A stretch of DNA of 31,886 nucleotides from DASUAS01 sp036271015 (lineage in GTDB: Bacteria; Actinomycetota; Acidimicrobiia; IMCC26256; DASPTH01). This document shows positions 7,149 to 14,222 of the stretch, one piece after another. Both the position numbers and the translations under genes were made by a program. The stretch lies in assembly GCA_036271015.1 (NCBI GenBank), contig DATBBL010000425.1, forward strand, positions 1-31,886, given 5' to 3'. The number at the start of each line of letters is the position of its first letter. Within the stretch, counting starts at the first letter, position 1. Below the pieces are notes generated by a model that saw only the letters and a list, made by a program, of their open reading frames with translations, searched no databases and was not told the DNA's origin.

Positions 7149-8302
7149 GCGCACTCGCCCGCGACACCGCCATCGCCGGCATCGGCCAGACCGAGTTCTC
7201 CAAGCACTCCGGCCGGAGCGAGCTGCAGCTGGCGGGTGAAGCGGTCGCGGCCGCGGTCGCCGACGCCGGCCTCACCGCCGCCGACATCGACGGCGCGGTG
7301 ACGTTCGCCATCGACGTGAACGACGAGCTCGCGGTCATCCGGTGTGCCGGCATCCCCGAGCTGCGGTTCACGGCGCGGACGCGAGGTGGCGGCGGCGGTT
7401 CGTGCGCGACCGTGCAGCTGGCGTCGGCCGCGGTCGCGTCCGGCGCCGCCGACGCCGTGGTCGTGTACCGCGCGTTCAACGAGCGCTCGGGCCGCCGCTT
7501 CGGCCAGCCGCTGGCCGAGAACAACCAGTCGCGGGTCACGCCGCCGGGATGGAACTGGTACCTGCCGTTCGGGCTCGACACCCCGGCCAAGGTGTACTCG
7601 CTCTGGTTCCAGCGGTACATGCACGCGTACGACGTCACCAACGTCGACTTCGGGCTGTACCCGGTCGTCGCCCGCAAGCACGCGGCCACGAACCCGGCCG
7701 CGTTCTACTACCAGCAGCCGCTGACGCTCGAGCAGCACCAGGAGTCGCGCTGGATCGTCGAACCGATCCTGCGCAAGCTCGACTGCTGCCAGGAGAGCGA
7801 CGGCGGCGTGGCGATGGTGGTCACCAGCATGGACCGCGCCCGCGACCTTCCGCAGCCGCCGGTGCGCGTCGCGGCCGCCAGCCAGTCCCATCAGCGCGAC
7901 GGCGACGAGATGTTCGACTACTACGTCGGCGATCGAGCCACGTTCCCCGAGGCGGCCTCGCTCGGGCGCCAGCTCTACGAGGCAACCGGTCTCACCCCCG
8001 ACGACATCGACGTGGCGATGATCTACGAGAATTTCACGCCGATCGTCTTCCTCCAGCTCGAGGCGCTCGGGTTCTGCGGTCCCGGCGAGGCGACCGACTT
8101 CATCGCCGGGGGCAACATCGAGATCGGCGGGAAGATCCCGGTCAACACCAACGGTGGGCTCCTCGGCGAGGCGTACATCCACGGGATGAACAACATCCTC
8201 GAGGGCGTGCGCCAGGTGCGCGGCACCGCCGCCAACCAGGTCGACGGCGCCGAGCACGTGCTCGTCTCGGCCGGACGGAGTGGCCTGGTCCTGTCGCGCT
8301 GA
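7145..8302 (+). CDS. thiolase-fold lipid-transfer-protein-like enzyme (Ltp2-type candidate retro-aldolase)
   Basis: A 385-residue thiolase-superfamily protein without an intact thiolase active site. Cys87 sits in GGGGGSCATVQLA, near the usual nucleophile position, but the HPxG and C-terminal CxG motifs are absent; the C-terminal region reads NTNGGLLGEAYIHGMNN. That ending, Tyr294 in IYENFTP and Tyr344 in GEAYIHG are features of the Ltp2 group of aldolases that cleave CoA-activated steroid side chains. From memory, the same two tyrosine numbers are given for an Ltp2 enzyme, which should be checked. The GTG start overlaps the DUF35 stop (GTGA). Likely role: retro-aldol release of a short acyl-CoA or ketone. 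A non-thiolytic SCP2-type role is the alternative. Confidence 0.87.
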   Translation: MSALARDTAIAGIGQTEFSKHSGRSELQLAGEAVAAAVADAGLTAADIDGAVTFAIDVNDELAVIRCAGIPELRFTARTRGGGGGSCATVQLASAAVASGAADAVVVYRAFNERSGRRFGQPLAENNQSRVTPPGWNWYLPFGLDTPAKVYSLWFQRYMHAYDVTNVDFGLYPVVARKHAATNPAAFYYQQPLTLEQHQESRWIVEPILRKLDCCQESDGGVAMVVTSMDRARDLPQPPVRVAAASQSHQRDGDEMFDYYVGDRATFPEAASLGRQLYEATGLTPDDIDVAMIYENFTPIVFLQLEALGFCGPGEATDFIAGGNIEIGGKIPVNTNGGLLGEAYIHGMNNILEGVRQVRGTAANQVDGAEHVLVSAGRSGLVLSR

Positions 8303-8320
8303 TCCCCGTACGCTGGCCGG

Positions 8321-9415
8321 ATGACGTACCGCGACGCGATCTACATCTCGACCGACTCGCACGTGACCGAGCCCATCGAGCTCTACGAGGAGCGGGTCGA
8401 CGCGGCGTTTCGCGGTCGCGTCCCCCGCATCGAGACCGTCGGCGAGTGGCGCACCCTGCTCATCGAGGGCCTCGGCCCGCGCAAGCTGATGCCGGTGTCG
8501 GAGCGCGAGGTCGCGGTGGTGGGCGACTTCGAGGCCGACGACCGCCTCCGCGACCAGCAGCGCGACGGCGTCAGCGCGGAGGTGATCTTCCCCACCTTCG
8601 CCCTGCAAGCATGCTTTGCCAGCGACGACGCCGAGTTCCAGCGTCAGCTCTGCCGCGCCTACAACGGCTGGGCGGCCGACGTGTTCGACGACCACCGGCT
8701 GCTGGCGGTCGGCATGGTGTCGATGCTCGACATCGACGCCGCGATCGAGGACGCCGAGGCCGTCGCCGATCAGGGCTTCCGGGCGCTGTTCCTGCCCGCA
8801 CAGGTGCCCTCGCGCCTCTACAACGACGGCGCCTACGACCGGTTCTGGGCCGTGGCCGAGGAGATCGGGCTCCCGCTCACCTTCCACTCCGGCACCGGCC
8901 ACGAGCCGCGCGTCGTGCGCGGCCCCGGCGGCGCGGTCGTCAACTACCTCATGGGCGCGCAGCTCGACGGCCCGATGGTGATCCTCACCATGGCCGCCGG
9001 CGGCGCGCTCGACCGGTTCCCGGAGCTGAAGGTCGTCACGGTCGAGACCGGCGCGTCCTGGCTGGCGTGGATCATGACCCAGGCCGACGCCATCTATGCC
9101 GACCACAGCATGTACGCGTCGCCCAAGCTGTCGATGAAGCCGAGCGAGCTGATCCGCCGGCAGTGTGCGGCGACCTTCATGTACGACCCGGTCGCCATCA
9201 ACAACCGCGCCACCACCGGTGTCGAGACGCTGATGTGGGGGAACGACTACCCCCACCCGGAGGGCACCTGGCCGGAGTCGCAGGCGGTCAACGCCGACCA
9301 GTTCGACGGCGTGAGCCAGGACGACCTCGACGCGATCGTCAGCGGCAACGCGGCGAAGGTGTTCGGCTTCGACCTCGACCAGCTCGCCGCGCTCCCCCAG
9401 CCCGTTCCCACCTGA
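8321..9415 (+). CDS. amidohydrolase-related metal-dependent hydrolase (Amidohydro_2 family)
   Basis: A 364-residue TIM-barrel protein of the Amidohydro_2 group (ACMSD/isouronate-decarboxylase relatives). It opens with YISTDSHVTEP, the D-x-H metal motif of this group, continues with FHSGTGHEP (metal His), VETGASWLAW and WGNDYPHPEGTWP (catalytic Asp), and closes with the usual GNAAKVFGF. Family members are hydrolases or non-oxidative decarboxylases, and many in actinobacterial catabolic clusters have no known substrate. The ATG follows the Ltp2-like stop by 18 bases, making it the sixth and last gene of the operon. It is more distant from the two 401-residue amidohydrolases at 11986 and 25368 than they are from each other. 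Confidence 0.9.
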   Translation: MTYRDAIYISTDSHVTEPIELYEERVDAAFRGRVPRIETVGEWRTLLIEGLGPRKLMPVSEREVAVVGDFEADDRLRDQQRDGVSAEVIFPTFALQACFASDDAEFQRQLCRAYNGWAADVFDDHRLLAVGMVSMLDIDAAIEDAEAVADQGFRALFLPAQVPSRLYNDGAYDRFWAVAEEIGLPLTFHSGTGHEPRVVRGPGGAVVNYLMGAQLDGPMVILTMAAGGALDRFPELKVVTVETGASWLAWIMTQADAIYADHSMYASPKLSMKPSELIRRQCAATFMYDPVAINNRATTGVETLMWGNDYPHPEGTWPESQAVNADQFDGVSQDDLDAIVSGNAAKVFGFDLDQLAALPQPVPT

Positions 9416-9462
9416 TTCATTGTCCTCTGGACGACGTCCAACGTGTTCAATCCGACAATGAA
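9416..9462. terminator. nested inverted repeat between convergent genes
   Basis: TTCATTGTC (9416-9424) pairs perfectly with GACAATGAA (9454-9462), and inside it TGGACG-A-CGTCCA (9428-9440) forms a second stem. It begins at the stop of the amidohydrolase gene and reaches into the 3' end of the convergent TetR gene. A bidirectional terminator is the simplest reading. There is no T-run, as is common in actinobacteria. Confidence 0.5.
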
Positions 9463-10052
9463 CGAGCCAGCGCGCGCACGAGCTCGGCGCGTTGGGCGTC
9501 GAACTGCTCGGCGCTCGAGTGCTCGACCGGCATCGCGTCGAGGAGCTCCTGGTCGAGGGCCAGGCCACGGACGACGTTGTAGAGGAAGCGGGCGGTCTCC
9601 TCGACCTCCGCGTCGGACGGGCCGTCGCCGAGCACGCCCCGTCCGAGCGCCGGCAGCCGCGCCCCCACCCGGTCCTGCGACGTCTTCAGCGCCAAGCGGG
9701 TGGACTCCGCGGTGGTCGGGTCGTGGCTCAGGTTGAGCACGACCTGCATGTAGGCGAGGAACTCGGGCCGTCGGTAGTAGGACCACAGCGCATCGACGAA
9801 GGACCCGAGCCGCGCCTCGACGGTGTCGCCCACGATGACCGCGTCGGTGAGGCAGCGGTCGAGCTCCTCGAGGCCGCGCTCGTGCACCGCGACGAGCAGC
9901 GCCTCGCGCGTCCCGAAGTGGTACTGGATCACGCCCCAGGTCACGCCGGCCCGCTTGGCGATCTTGTTCGAGCTGGCCCGGTAGAAGCCCTCGTCGAGGA
10001 TGCAGGCGACGGCGGCGTCCACGACGCGCGCCCGAGTCGATTCGTCGTTCAT
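9447..10052 (-). CDS. TetR/AcrR-family transcriptional regulator
   Basis: A 201-residue TetR-type repressor. The DNA-binding helix-turn-helix is at about residues 25-48 (FYRASSNKIAKRAGVTWGVI, then QYHFGTREALLVAV, the standard YxxFxxKExLL-like end). The rest is a helical ligand-binding domain, so an acyl-CoA or pathway intermediate may be the effector. It is the last gene of the minus-strand operon SDR-amidohydrolase-crotonase-TetR; its ATG overlaps the crotonase stop (ATGA). It ends convergently against the amidohydrolase at 9415. Its QYHFGTREAL motif closely resembles that of the TetR at 12942, so the two are likely related regulators. Confidence 0.93.
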   Translation of the reverse strand: MNDESTRARVVDAAVACILDEGFYRASSNKIAKRAGVTWGVIQYHFGTREALLVAVHERGLEELDRCLTDAVIVGDTVEARLGSFVDALWSYYRRPEFLAYMQVVLNLSHDPTTAESTRLALKTSQDRVGARLPALGRGVLGDGPSDAEVEETARFLYNVVRGLALDQELLDAMPVEHSSAEQFDAQRAELVRALARSLSD

Positions 10053-10780
10053 GACTTCTGGCGCGCCGCCGCCGCGGCACCGGCGGCGCCGAACGCCGCC
10101 GGATCGACCCGTCGGCCGGCGACGTGCTCCGCCTCCAGCGCCAGCGCGTCGGCGAGCGCCAGGCCGTCGCCCCGCCGGTAGAGATCGAGCACCTCGGCCA
10201 CCGCCCCCGTGGGTGCGATGTCGTCGACGAGCGCCCGGGTGAACCGGAGCAGCTCGTCGTGCGGGACGACGTGGTTCACCAGGCCGAGCCGGAGCGCCTC
10301 CGCCGCGTCGACGAAGTTCCCGGTGATCGAGAGCTCGGCCGCCTTCCGGACCCCGACCGCTCGCGGCAACAACGCGGTGAGGCCCCAGGCGGCGACGACG
10401 TCGAGTCGGGCGTGGGTGTCGGCAAACCGCGCCCGCTCCGAGGCGACGACGAAGGTGCAGCTCAGCGCGATCTCCAGCGCCCCGGTGACACAGGCGCCGT
10501 TGACGGCACAGACCACGGGCGTCGTCGCCGCCCGCAGCGTCGCGCCGGGGTTGGCGGCCGCCCGCACCGCGGTGCCCGCCGCCACCTCCTTGAAGTCCAC
10601 GCCGGCGCTGAACACGGGATCGACCGCGGTGACGATGATCGCTCGCGTGCCGTCGTCCGCGTCGGCCTCCGCGACGAGCTCCGAGAATTGCGCCCGCATG
10701 GCGGCGGTCAGCGCGTTCTTGACCTCGGGCCGGTTGATCGTGATCGTCCGGACGCCGTCTTCGTCGTCGACGTCGAGCAC
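10049..10780 (-). CDS. enoyl-CoA hydratase/isomerase (crotonase) family protein
   Basis: A 243-residue crotonase-fold protein. It has the N-terminal ITINRPEVKNALTAAM, the first oxyanion segment FSAGVDFKEV and the second NGACVTGALEIAL. The first general acid/base Glu position (GALEIA) is kept, but the second, normally in FGxPE, is occupied by His in FADTHARLD. Typical hydration needs both glutamates, so this member may be an isomerase, a hydrolase or a non-catalytic binding protein instead. The GTG start directly follows the TAG stop of the amidohydrolase gene, without spacing. It sits between that gene and a TetR regulator in one operon. Confidence 0.88.
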   Translation of the reverse strand: MLDVDDEDGVRTITINRPEVKNALTAAMRAQFSELVAEADADDGTRAIIVTAVDPVFSAGVDFKEVAAGTAVRAAANPGATLRAATTPVVCAVNGACVTGALEIALSCTFVVASERARFADTHARLDVVAAWGLTALLPRAVGVRKAAELSITGNFVDAAEALRLGLVNHVVPHDELLRFTRALVDDIAPTGAVAEVLDLYRRGDGLALADALALEAEHVAGRRVDPAAFGAAGAAAAARQKS

Positions 10781-11986
10781 CTAACTGGTGATGCCGAACC
10801 GCTCCAGCCCGAACGCGGTGATCGCGTTGCCGCGGAGGAGCTTGTACCGCTCGCCCTCGTCGAGGCCGGCCTGGGTGCAGATGTCCTCGACCACCTTCTT
10901 GGAGTGCGGGAAGGTGGAGTCGGCGTGCGGGTAGTCGGTCTCGAAGCAGATCTGGTCCATGCCGATGACGTCGCGGTTGGCGAGGCCGATCTCGTCGTCG
11001 AAGATGCAGCCGTAGATGCGGCTCACGTAGCTCGACGGCGGCTGCGGGAGCGACGTGCCGAAGCTGTTCGCCGCCCGCTCGGCCGCGAGTTTGTCAGCCC
11101 GCTCCATCACGTACGGCATCCACCCGACCTGGCCCTCGGAGTACGCGATCTTCAGCGTCGGGAACCGCTCGAGCGTGCCGGAGAAGATGTAGTCGCACAT
11201 GGAGCCCATGGCGTTCGAGAACGTGAGCGTCGAGCTCACGATGAACGGAGCGTCCGGCGACGTGCTGGGCATCTTCGAGCTCGAGCCGATGTGCATGCAG
11301 ATGGTGGTCTCGGTGTCCTGGCAGGCCTGGAAGAACGGCTCCCAGTAGTGGTCCTTGTCGTGGATCGACGGCAGGCCGAGGGGGAACGGGTTCTCCGGGA
11401 ACGTGACCGCGAAGCTGCCGAGGTCGGCGCACCGGCGGACCTCGGCGGCGGCGAGCTCGACGTCCCAGAGCGGGACCATCGTGAGCGGGATGAGGCGACC
11501 CTTCCCCTCACCCGCGCACCAGTCCTCGACCATCCAGTCGTTGTACGCCTTCACGCACAGGAGCGCGAGCTCCTTGTCGTCGCGCTCGAGGAACGTCTGC
11601 CCGCAGAAGCGCGGCAGCGTGTTCGGGAAGCAGATCGACGCCTCGGTGTGGTTCGCCTCCATGTCGGCGATGCGCTCGGACTTGATCCAGCAACCGGGGC
11701 GGATCTCGTCGAACGTGGTGGGCGTGACGTCGAGCTCGGGGAACCCGACCGCGGCGGACAACTTCGGGAACGGGTACACCAGGTCGTCGTAGAGCCACCA
11801 GTCGCACGGCTCGCCGCCGTCGACGCCCTTCTCGTAGGAGAAGACCCCGCCCTCGAAGTGGAAGATCGCGGAGTCGCGCTCGACGCGAGGGGCACGGTCC
11901 TGGTACTTGGCCGGGATCCGGTCCGTCCAGAGGTCGGGGGGCTCCACGACGTGATCGTCGACCGAGATGATGCGGGGGATGTCCAT
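10781..11986 (-). CDS. amidohydrolase-related metal-dependent hydrolase (Amidohydro_2 family)
   Basis: A 401-residue TIM-barrel enzyme beginning MDIPRIISVDDHVVEPPDLW, with the D-x-H metal motif in the first strand, CMHIGSSS (metal His), YSEGQVGWMPYV and FETDYPHADSTFPH (catalytic Asp). It ends LLRGNAITAFGL. The ATG at 11986 is chosen because AAGGAG lies about eight bases upstream and homologues start here; the open frame extends further but runs into the neighbouring gene's end. The protein at 25368 has exactly the same length and long shared stretches such as PLWDVELAAAEVR. Both are probably hydrolases or decarboxylases of a ring-derived acid; the substrate is unknown. Confidence 0.92.
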   Translation of the reverse strand: MDIPRIISVDDHVVEPPDLWTDRIPAKYQDRAPRVERDSAIFHFEGGVFSYEKGVDGGEPCDWWLYDDLVYPFPKLSAAVGFPELDVTPTTFDEIRPGCWIKSERIADMEANHTEASICFPNTLPRFCGQTFLERDDKELALLCVKAYNDWMVEDWCAGEGKGRLIPLTMVPLWDVELAAAEVRRCADLGSFAVTFPENPFPLGLPSIHDKDHYWEPFFQACQDTETTICMHIGSSSKMPSTSPDAPFIVSSTLTFSNAMGSMCDYIFSGTLERFPTLKIAYSEGQVGWMPYVMERADKLAAERAANSFGTSLPQPPSSYVSRIYGCIFDDEIGLANRDVIGMDQICFETDYPHADSTFPHSKKVVEDICTQAGLDEGERYKLLRGNAITAFGLERFGITS

Positions 11987-12038
11987 GGGGCGGCTCCTTC
12001 GTGTGACCCCAGTATGTCGGGTCGGCGTGTGATCGACC

Positions 12039-12824
12039 TCAGCGGTTGGTGAAGTCGGGGAGGGCGGGAAGCTGGGGCGTGAGGTCGCCACAGGTCCAGC
12101 CGCCGTCGACGACGAACTCGGCGCCGGTGCAGTACGAGCTCTCGTCGGAGGCCAGGAACAGCGCCATGTTCGCCAGCTCCTCCGGACGGCCCACCCGCCC
12201 CAACGCGATGTTGTGGAACCAGGTGTCGACGACCTCGACCGGTTCCTCGGTCGGGTTGGTCATGAACGTGTTCACCCCACCCGGGTGGAGCGAGTTGACC
12301 CGGATGCCGTGCACGCCGAGCTCGAGCGCGGCCGTCTTCGTCATACCGCGAATGGCGAACTTCGAGGCCGAGTAGGCGATGAGGCTGTTCTTCGACCCGA
12401 GGCCGTCGATCGAGGACACGTTGATGATCGACCCTCCGCCGGCCTCGATCATCGGTGCGATGGCGGCCTTGATGCCGAGGAAGGCACCCACCTGGTTGAC
12501 GTCGATCACGTGCCGGTACTCCTCCAGCGTCGTGTCCACGATCGGCTTGAAGAACGGGATCGACGCGTTGTTCACGAGCACCGTGAGCGCACCGAACGCG
12601 GCGGCCGCCTCCATCGCGTCGACCCAGCCCTGCTCCCGGCTCACGTCGTGCCGGACGAACACCGCGTCGGGGCCGAGATCGGCCGCGACCTTCTCGCCCT
12701 CGGCCTCGAGGACGTCGGTGAGCACCACCCGGGCGCCTTCCGCCACGAACCGGCGCGCCTCGGCCTCGCCCTGGCCGCGCGCCGCACCGGTGATCACCGC
12801 GACCTTGCCGCTCAGACGTCCCAT
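12039..12824 (-). CDS. short-chain dehydrogenase/reductase (SDR family)
   Basis: A 261-residue classical SDR. The cofactor motif is TGAARGQGEA (residues about 13-22), the NAG-equivalent reads NNAS, the catalytic serine is in INVSSIDGLG, and the active site is Y151-S-A-S-K155. An aspartate after the second strand (VVLTDV) favours NAD(H). The C-terminus has the usual FVVDGG. It resembles 3-alpha/20-beta-hydroxysteroid dehydrogenase-like and FabG-like oxidoreductases; the substrate is not determinable. It is the first gene of a four-gene operon, divergent from the TetR at 12942. A TAACGT (-10-like) lies in the shared promoter region, overlapping the imperfect palindrome at 12856. Confidence 0.92.
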   Translation of the reverse strand: MGRLSGKVAVITGAARGQGEAEARRFVAEGARVVLTDVLEAEGEKVAADLGPDAVFVRHDVSREQGWVDAMEAAAAFGALTVLVNNASIPFFKPIVDTTLEEYRHVIDVNQVGAFLGIKAAIAPMIEAGGGSIINVSSIDGLGSKNSLIAYSASKFAIRGMTKTAALELGVHGIRVNSLHPGGVNTFMTNPTEEPVEVVDTWFHNIALGRVGRPEELANMALFLASDESSYCTGAEFVVDGGWTCGDLTPQLPALPDFTNR

Positions 12825-12855
12825 TCCATTCCCCCCTGCGTCAACCGCCGCCCGA

Positions 12856-12879
12856 CGTTACTTGACGGTACGAGTAGCG
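12856..12879. promoter_or_regulatory. imperfect inverted repeat, candidate TetR operator
   Basis: Nine-base arms CGTTACTTG and CGAGTAGCG around the spacer ACGGTA pair at seven of nine positions. The element lies in the 117-bp region between the SDR (start 12824) and TetR (start 12942) genes, and its left arm overlaps a TAACGT -10-like hexamer for the SDR. Size and place fit an operator for the adjacent TetR protein. Confidence 0.45.
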
Positions 12880-12941
12880 CTCTCGGACGCCATCTGTGGA
12901 AAGGTGGATCGGCGGCACCCACGCTTCGCAGGAGGAAGACC

Positions 12942-13586
12942 ATGAAGACCGCGGACACTCGCGGGGCGCTGCTCGACGCCGCCGAGGAGCTCTTCGCCGA
13001 GCGGGGCGTGTACGGCGTGTCCCTCGGTGAGGTGGGTCGGCGAGCGAACCAGCACAACCGGTCGACGATCCAGTACCACTTCGGGACCCGGGAGGCACTG
13101 ATCGACGCGGTCGCCGAGCGGCACATCGCCGCGCTGAACGAACGGCGCGCCGACCTGCTCCGCACGCTCGACCTCACCAGTCGGGGCGACGACGTCCGGT
13201 CGCTCGTCGAGACGCTCGTCCTCCCGCCGTTCCGCCTGCTCGGGTCGTCCGGGTTCTACTTCCGGTTCCTCGTCCAGCGGTCGCTCCGGGCCTCCCCGGC
13301 CCGCGGGTTCGACGAGCTCGTGCAGCATCCCGATTCGCTGGCGTTCGGCCAGGTGATGCAGCGACTCGACGCGGCGCTGGCCGGAGTCGATCCTCTCGTC
13401 CGCATCTTCCGCTACCGGAGCGCGTTCCTCACCCTGGTGCAGGCGCTGGCCGAGTGCGAGGCGGCGATCGGCCGCGGCGAGGAGCTCGACGAGCCGTTCA
13501 CCATCACCGTCCTGGTGGACCTGGTGGTCGGCATGCTGCTCGCGCCCGATCACAGCGATGGTGACCGACACCTGTCCGCTGACTAG
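12942..13586 (+). CDS. TetR/AcrR-family transcriptional regulator
   Basis: A 214-residue TetR-type regulator. Residues 1-55 hold the DNA-binding domain: ALLDAAEELFAERGVYGVSL, then EVGRRANQHNRSTIQYHFG and TREALIDAV. The C-terminal domain is helical and ligand binding. The ATG at 12942 has GGAGG about seven bases upstream; the longer open frame upstream overlaps the divergent SDR gene and is not credible. Divergent placement relative to the SDR operon and the palindrome at 12856 suggest that it represses that operon and itself. The operon carries its own second TetR gene (10052), so two related regulators may act on one promoter region. Confidence 0.93.
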   Translation: MKTADTRGALLDAAEELFAERGVYGVSLGEVGRRANQHNRSTIQYHFGTREALIDAVAERHIAALNERRADLLRTLDLTSRGDDVRSLVETLVLPPFRLLGSSGFYFRFLVQRSLRASPARGFDELVQHPDSLAFGQVMQRLDAALAGVDPLVRIFRYRSAFLTLVQALAECEAAIGRGEELDEPFTITVLVDLVVGMLLAPDHSDGDRHLSAD

Positions 13587-13672
13587 CTGCGTGTTAAGTC
13601 GACTGTCGTAACTGCCGAGTCATTCGCCGACGTTCGGATTCGAGCCGAGCGCGCGATCCCGAAGGGGCAGGT

Positions 13673-14191
13673 ATGGACAGGTCAGCGAGCCCGAACGAGC
13701 AACCGACGACCCGCGGCGCCGCTCGCAAGCGGAAGCGCCGCCGCACCCGCGCCGTCGTCTTCGTGGCGGTGGCGGTGGCCGCGTTCGGCGCCGCGGCTGC
13801 GTTCGCCGCCTGGCAGGTCGGCGGTGGCGGCTCGGGCACCGCGACCGCCGTCAACGCGCAGAACCTGACCACCAGCGCGGCGACGACGACCGCCGCCCTC
13901 TACCCCGGCATCACCGGCGCCAACCTGTACCTGACGGTCAACAACACCAACCCGTTCCCGGTGACGATCACGTCGGTCAACGCCAACGGTGCTGCGGTCC
14001 CGGACGCCGCCCACGCGAGCGGTTGCGTGACCACCGGCGTGTCGTACGCGACGACCGCCACGACCAAGACGGTGCCCGCGAACGGCTCGTTGTCGTTCAC
14101 GGTGCCGAGCGTCTCGATGTCGAACGCCTCGGACACCGGGTGCCAGGGCGCGACGTTCACCATCCCCGTGACGTTCACGGCGACGAGCTGA
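13673..14191 (+). CDS. exported or membrane-anchored Ig-like/pilin-like protein, unknown function
   Basis: A 172-residue protein with a strongly basic start (RKRKRRRTR, residues about 19-27), one hydrophobic segment (AVVFVAVAVAAFGAAAAFAA, about 28-47) and a Thr/Ala/Asn-rich beta-type extracellular part. The segment is followed directly by AAWQVGGGGSG, resembling the region after the signal of SipW-dependent/camelysin-like exported proteins. Two cysteines (in SGCVTT and TGCQGA) could form a disulfide. The start has AAGGGG upstream. It precedes another exported protein with a similar post-signal motif. No sortase motif or recognised enzyme domain was seen. It does not fit the catabolic theme around it. 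Confidence 0.72.
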   Translation: MDRSASPNEQPTTRGAARKRKRRRTRAVVFVAVAVAAFGAAAAFAAWQVGGGGSGTATAVNAQNLTTSAATTTAALYPGITGANLYLTVNNTNPFPVTITSVNANGAAVPDAAHASGCVTTGVSYATTATTKTVPANGSLSFTVPSVSMSNASDTGCQGATFTIPVTFTATS

Positions 14192-14222
14192 CCTCCTCGA
14201 CGGTCCCGCGAGAAGGCTCGAC

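Noticed and set aside
6938..9568. 876-codon minus-strand open frame opposite DUF35, Ltp2-like and amidohydrolase genes
   Set aside because: Its translation has no recognisable domain and is rich in Arg, Val and His, as expected of antisense frames in high-GC DNA; the plus-strand genes carry clear motifs.
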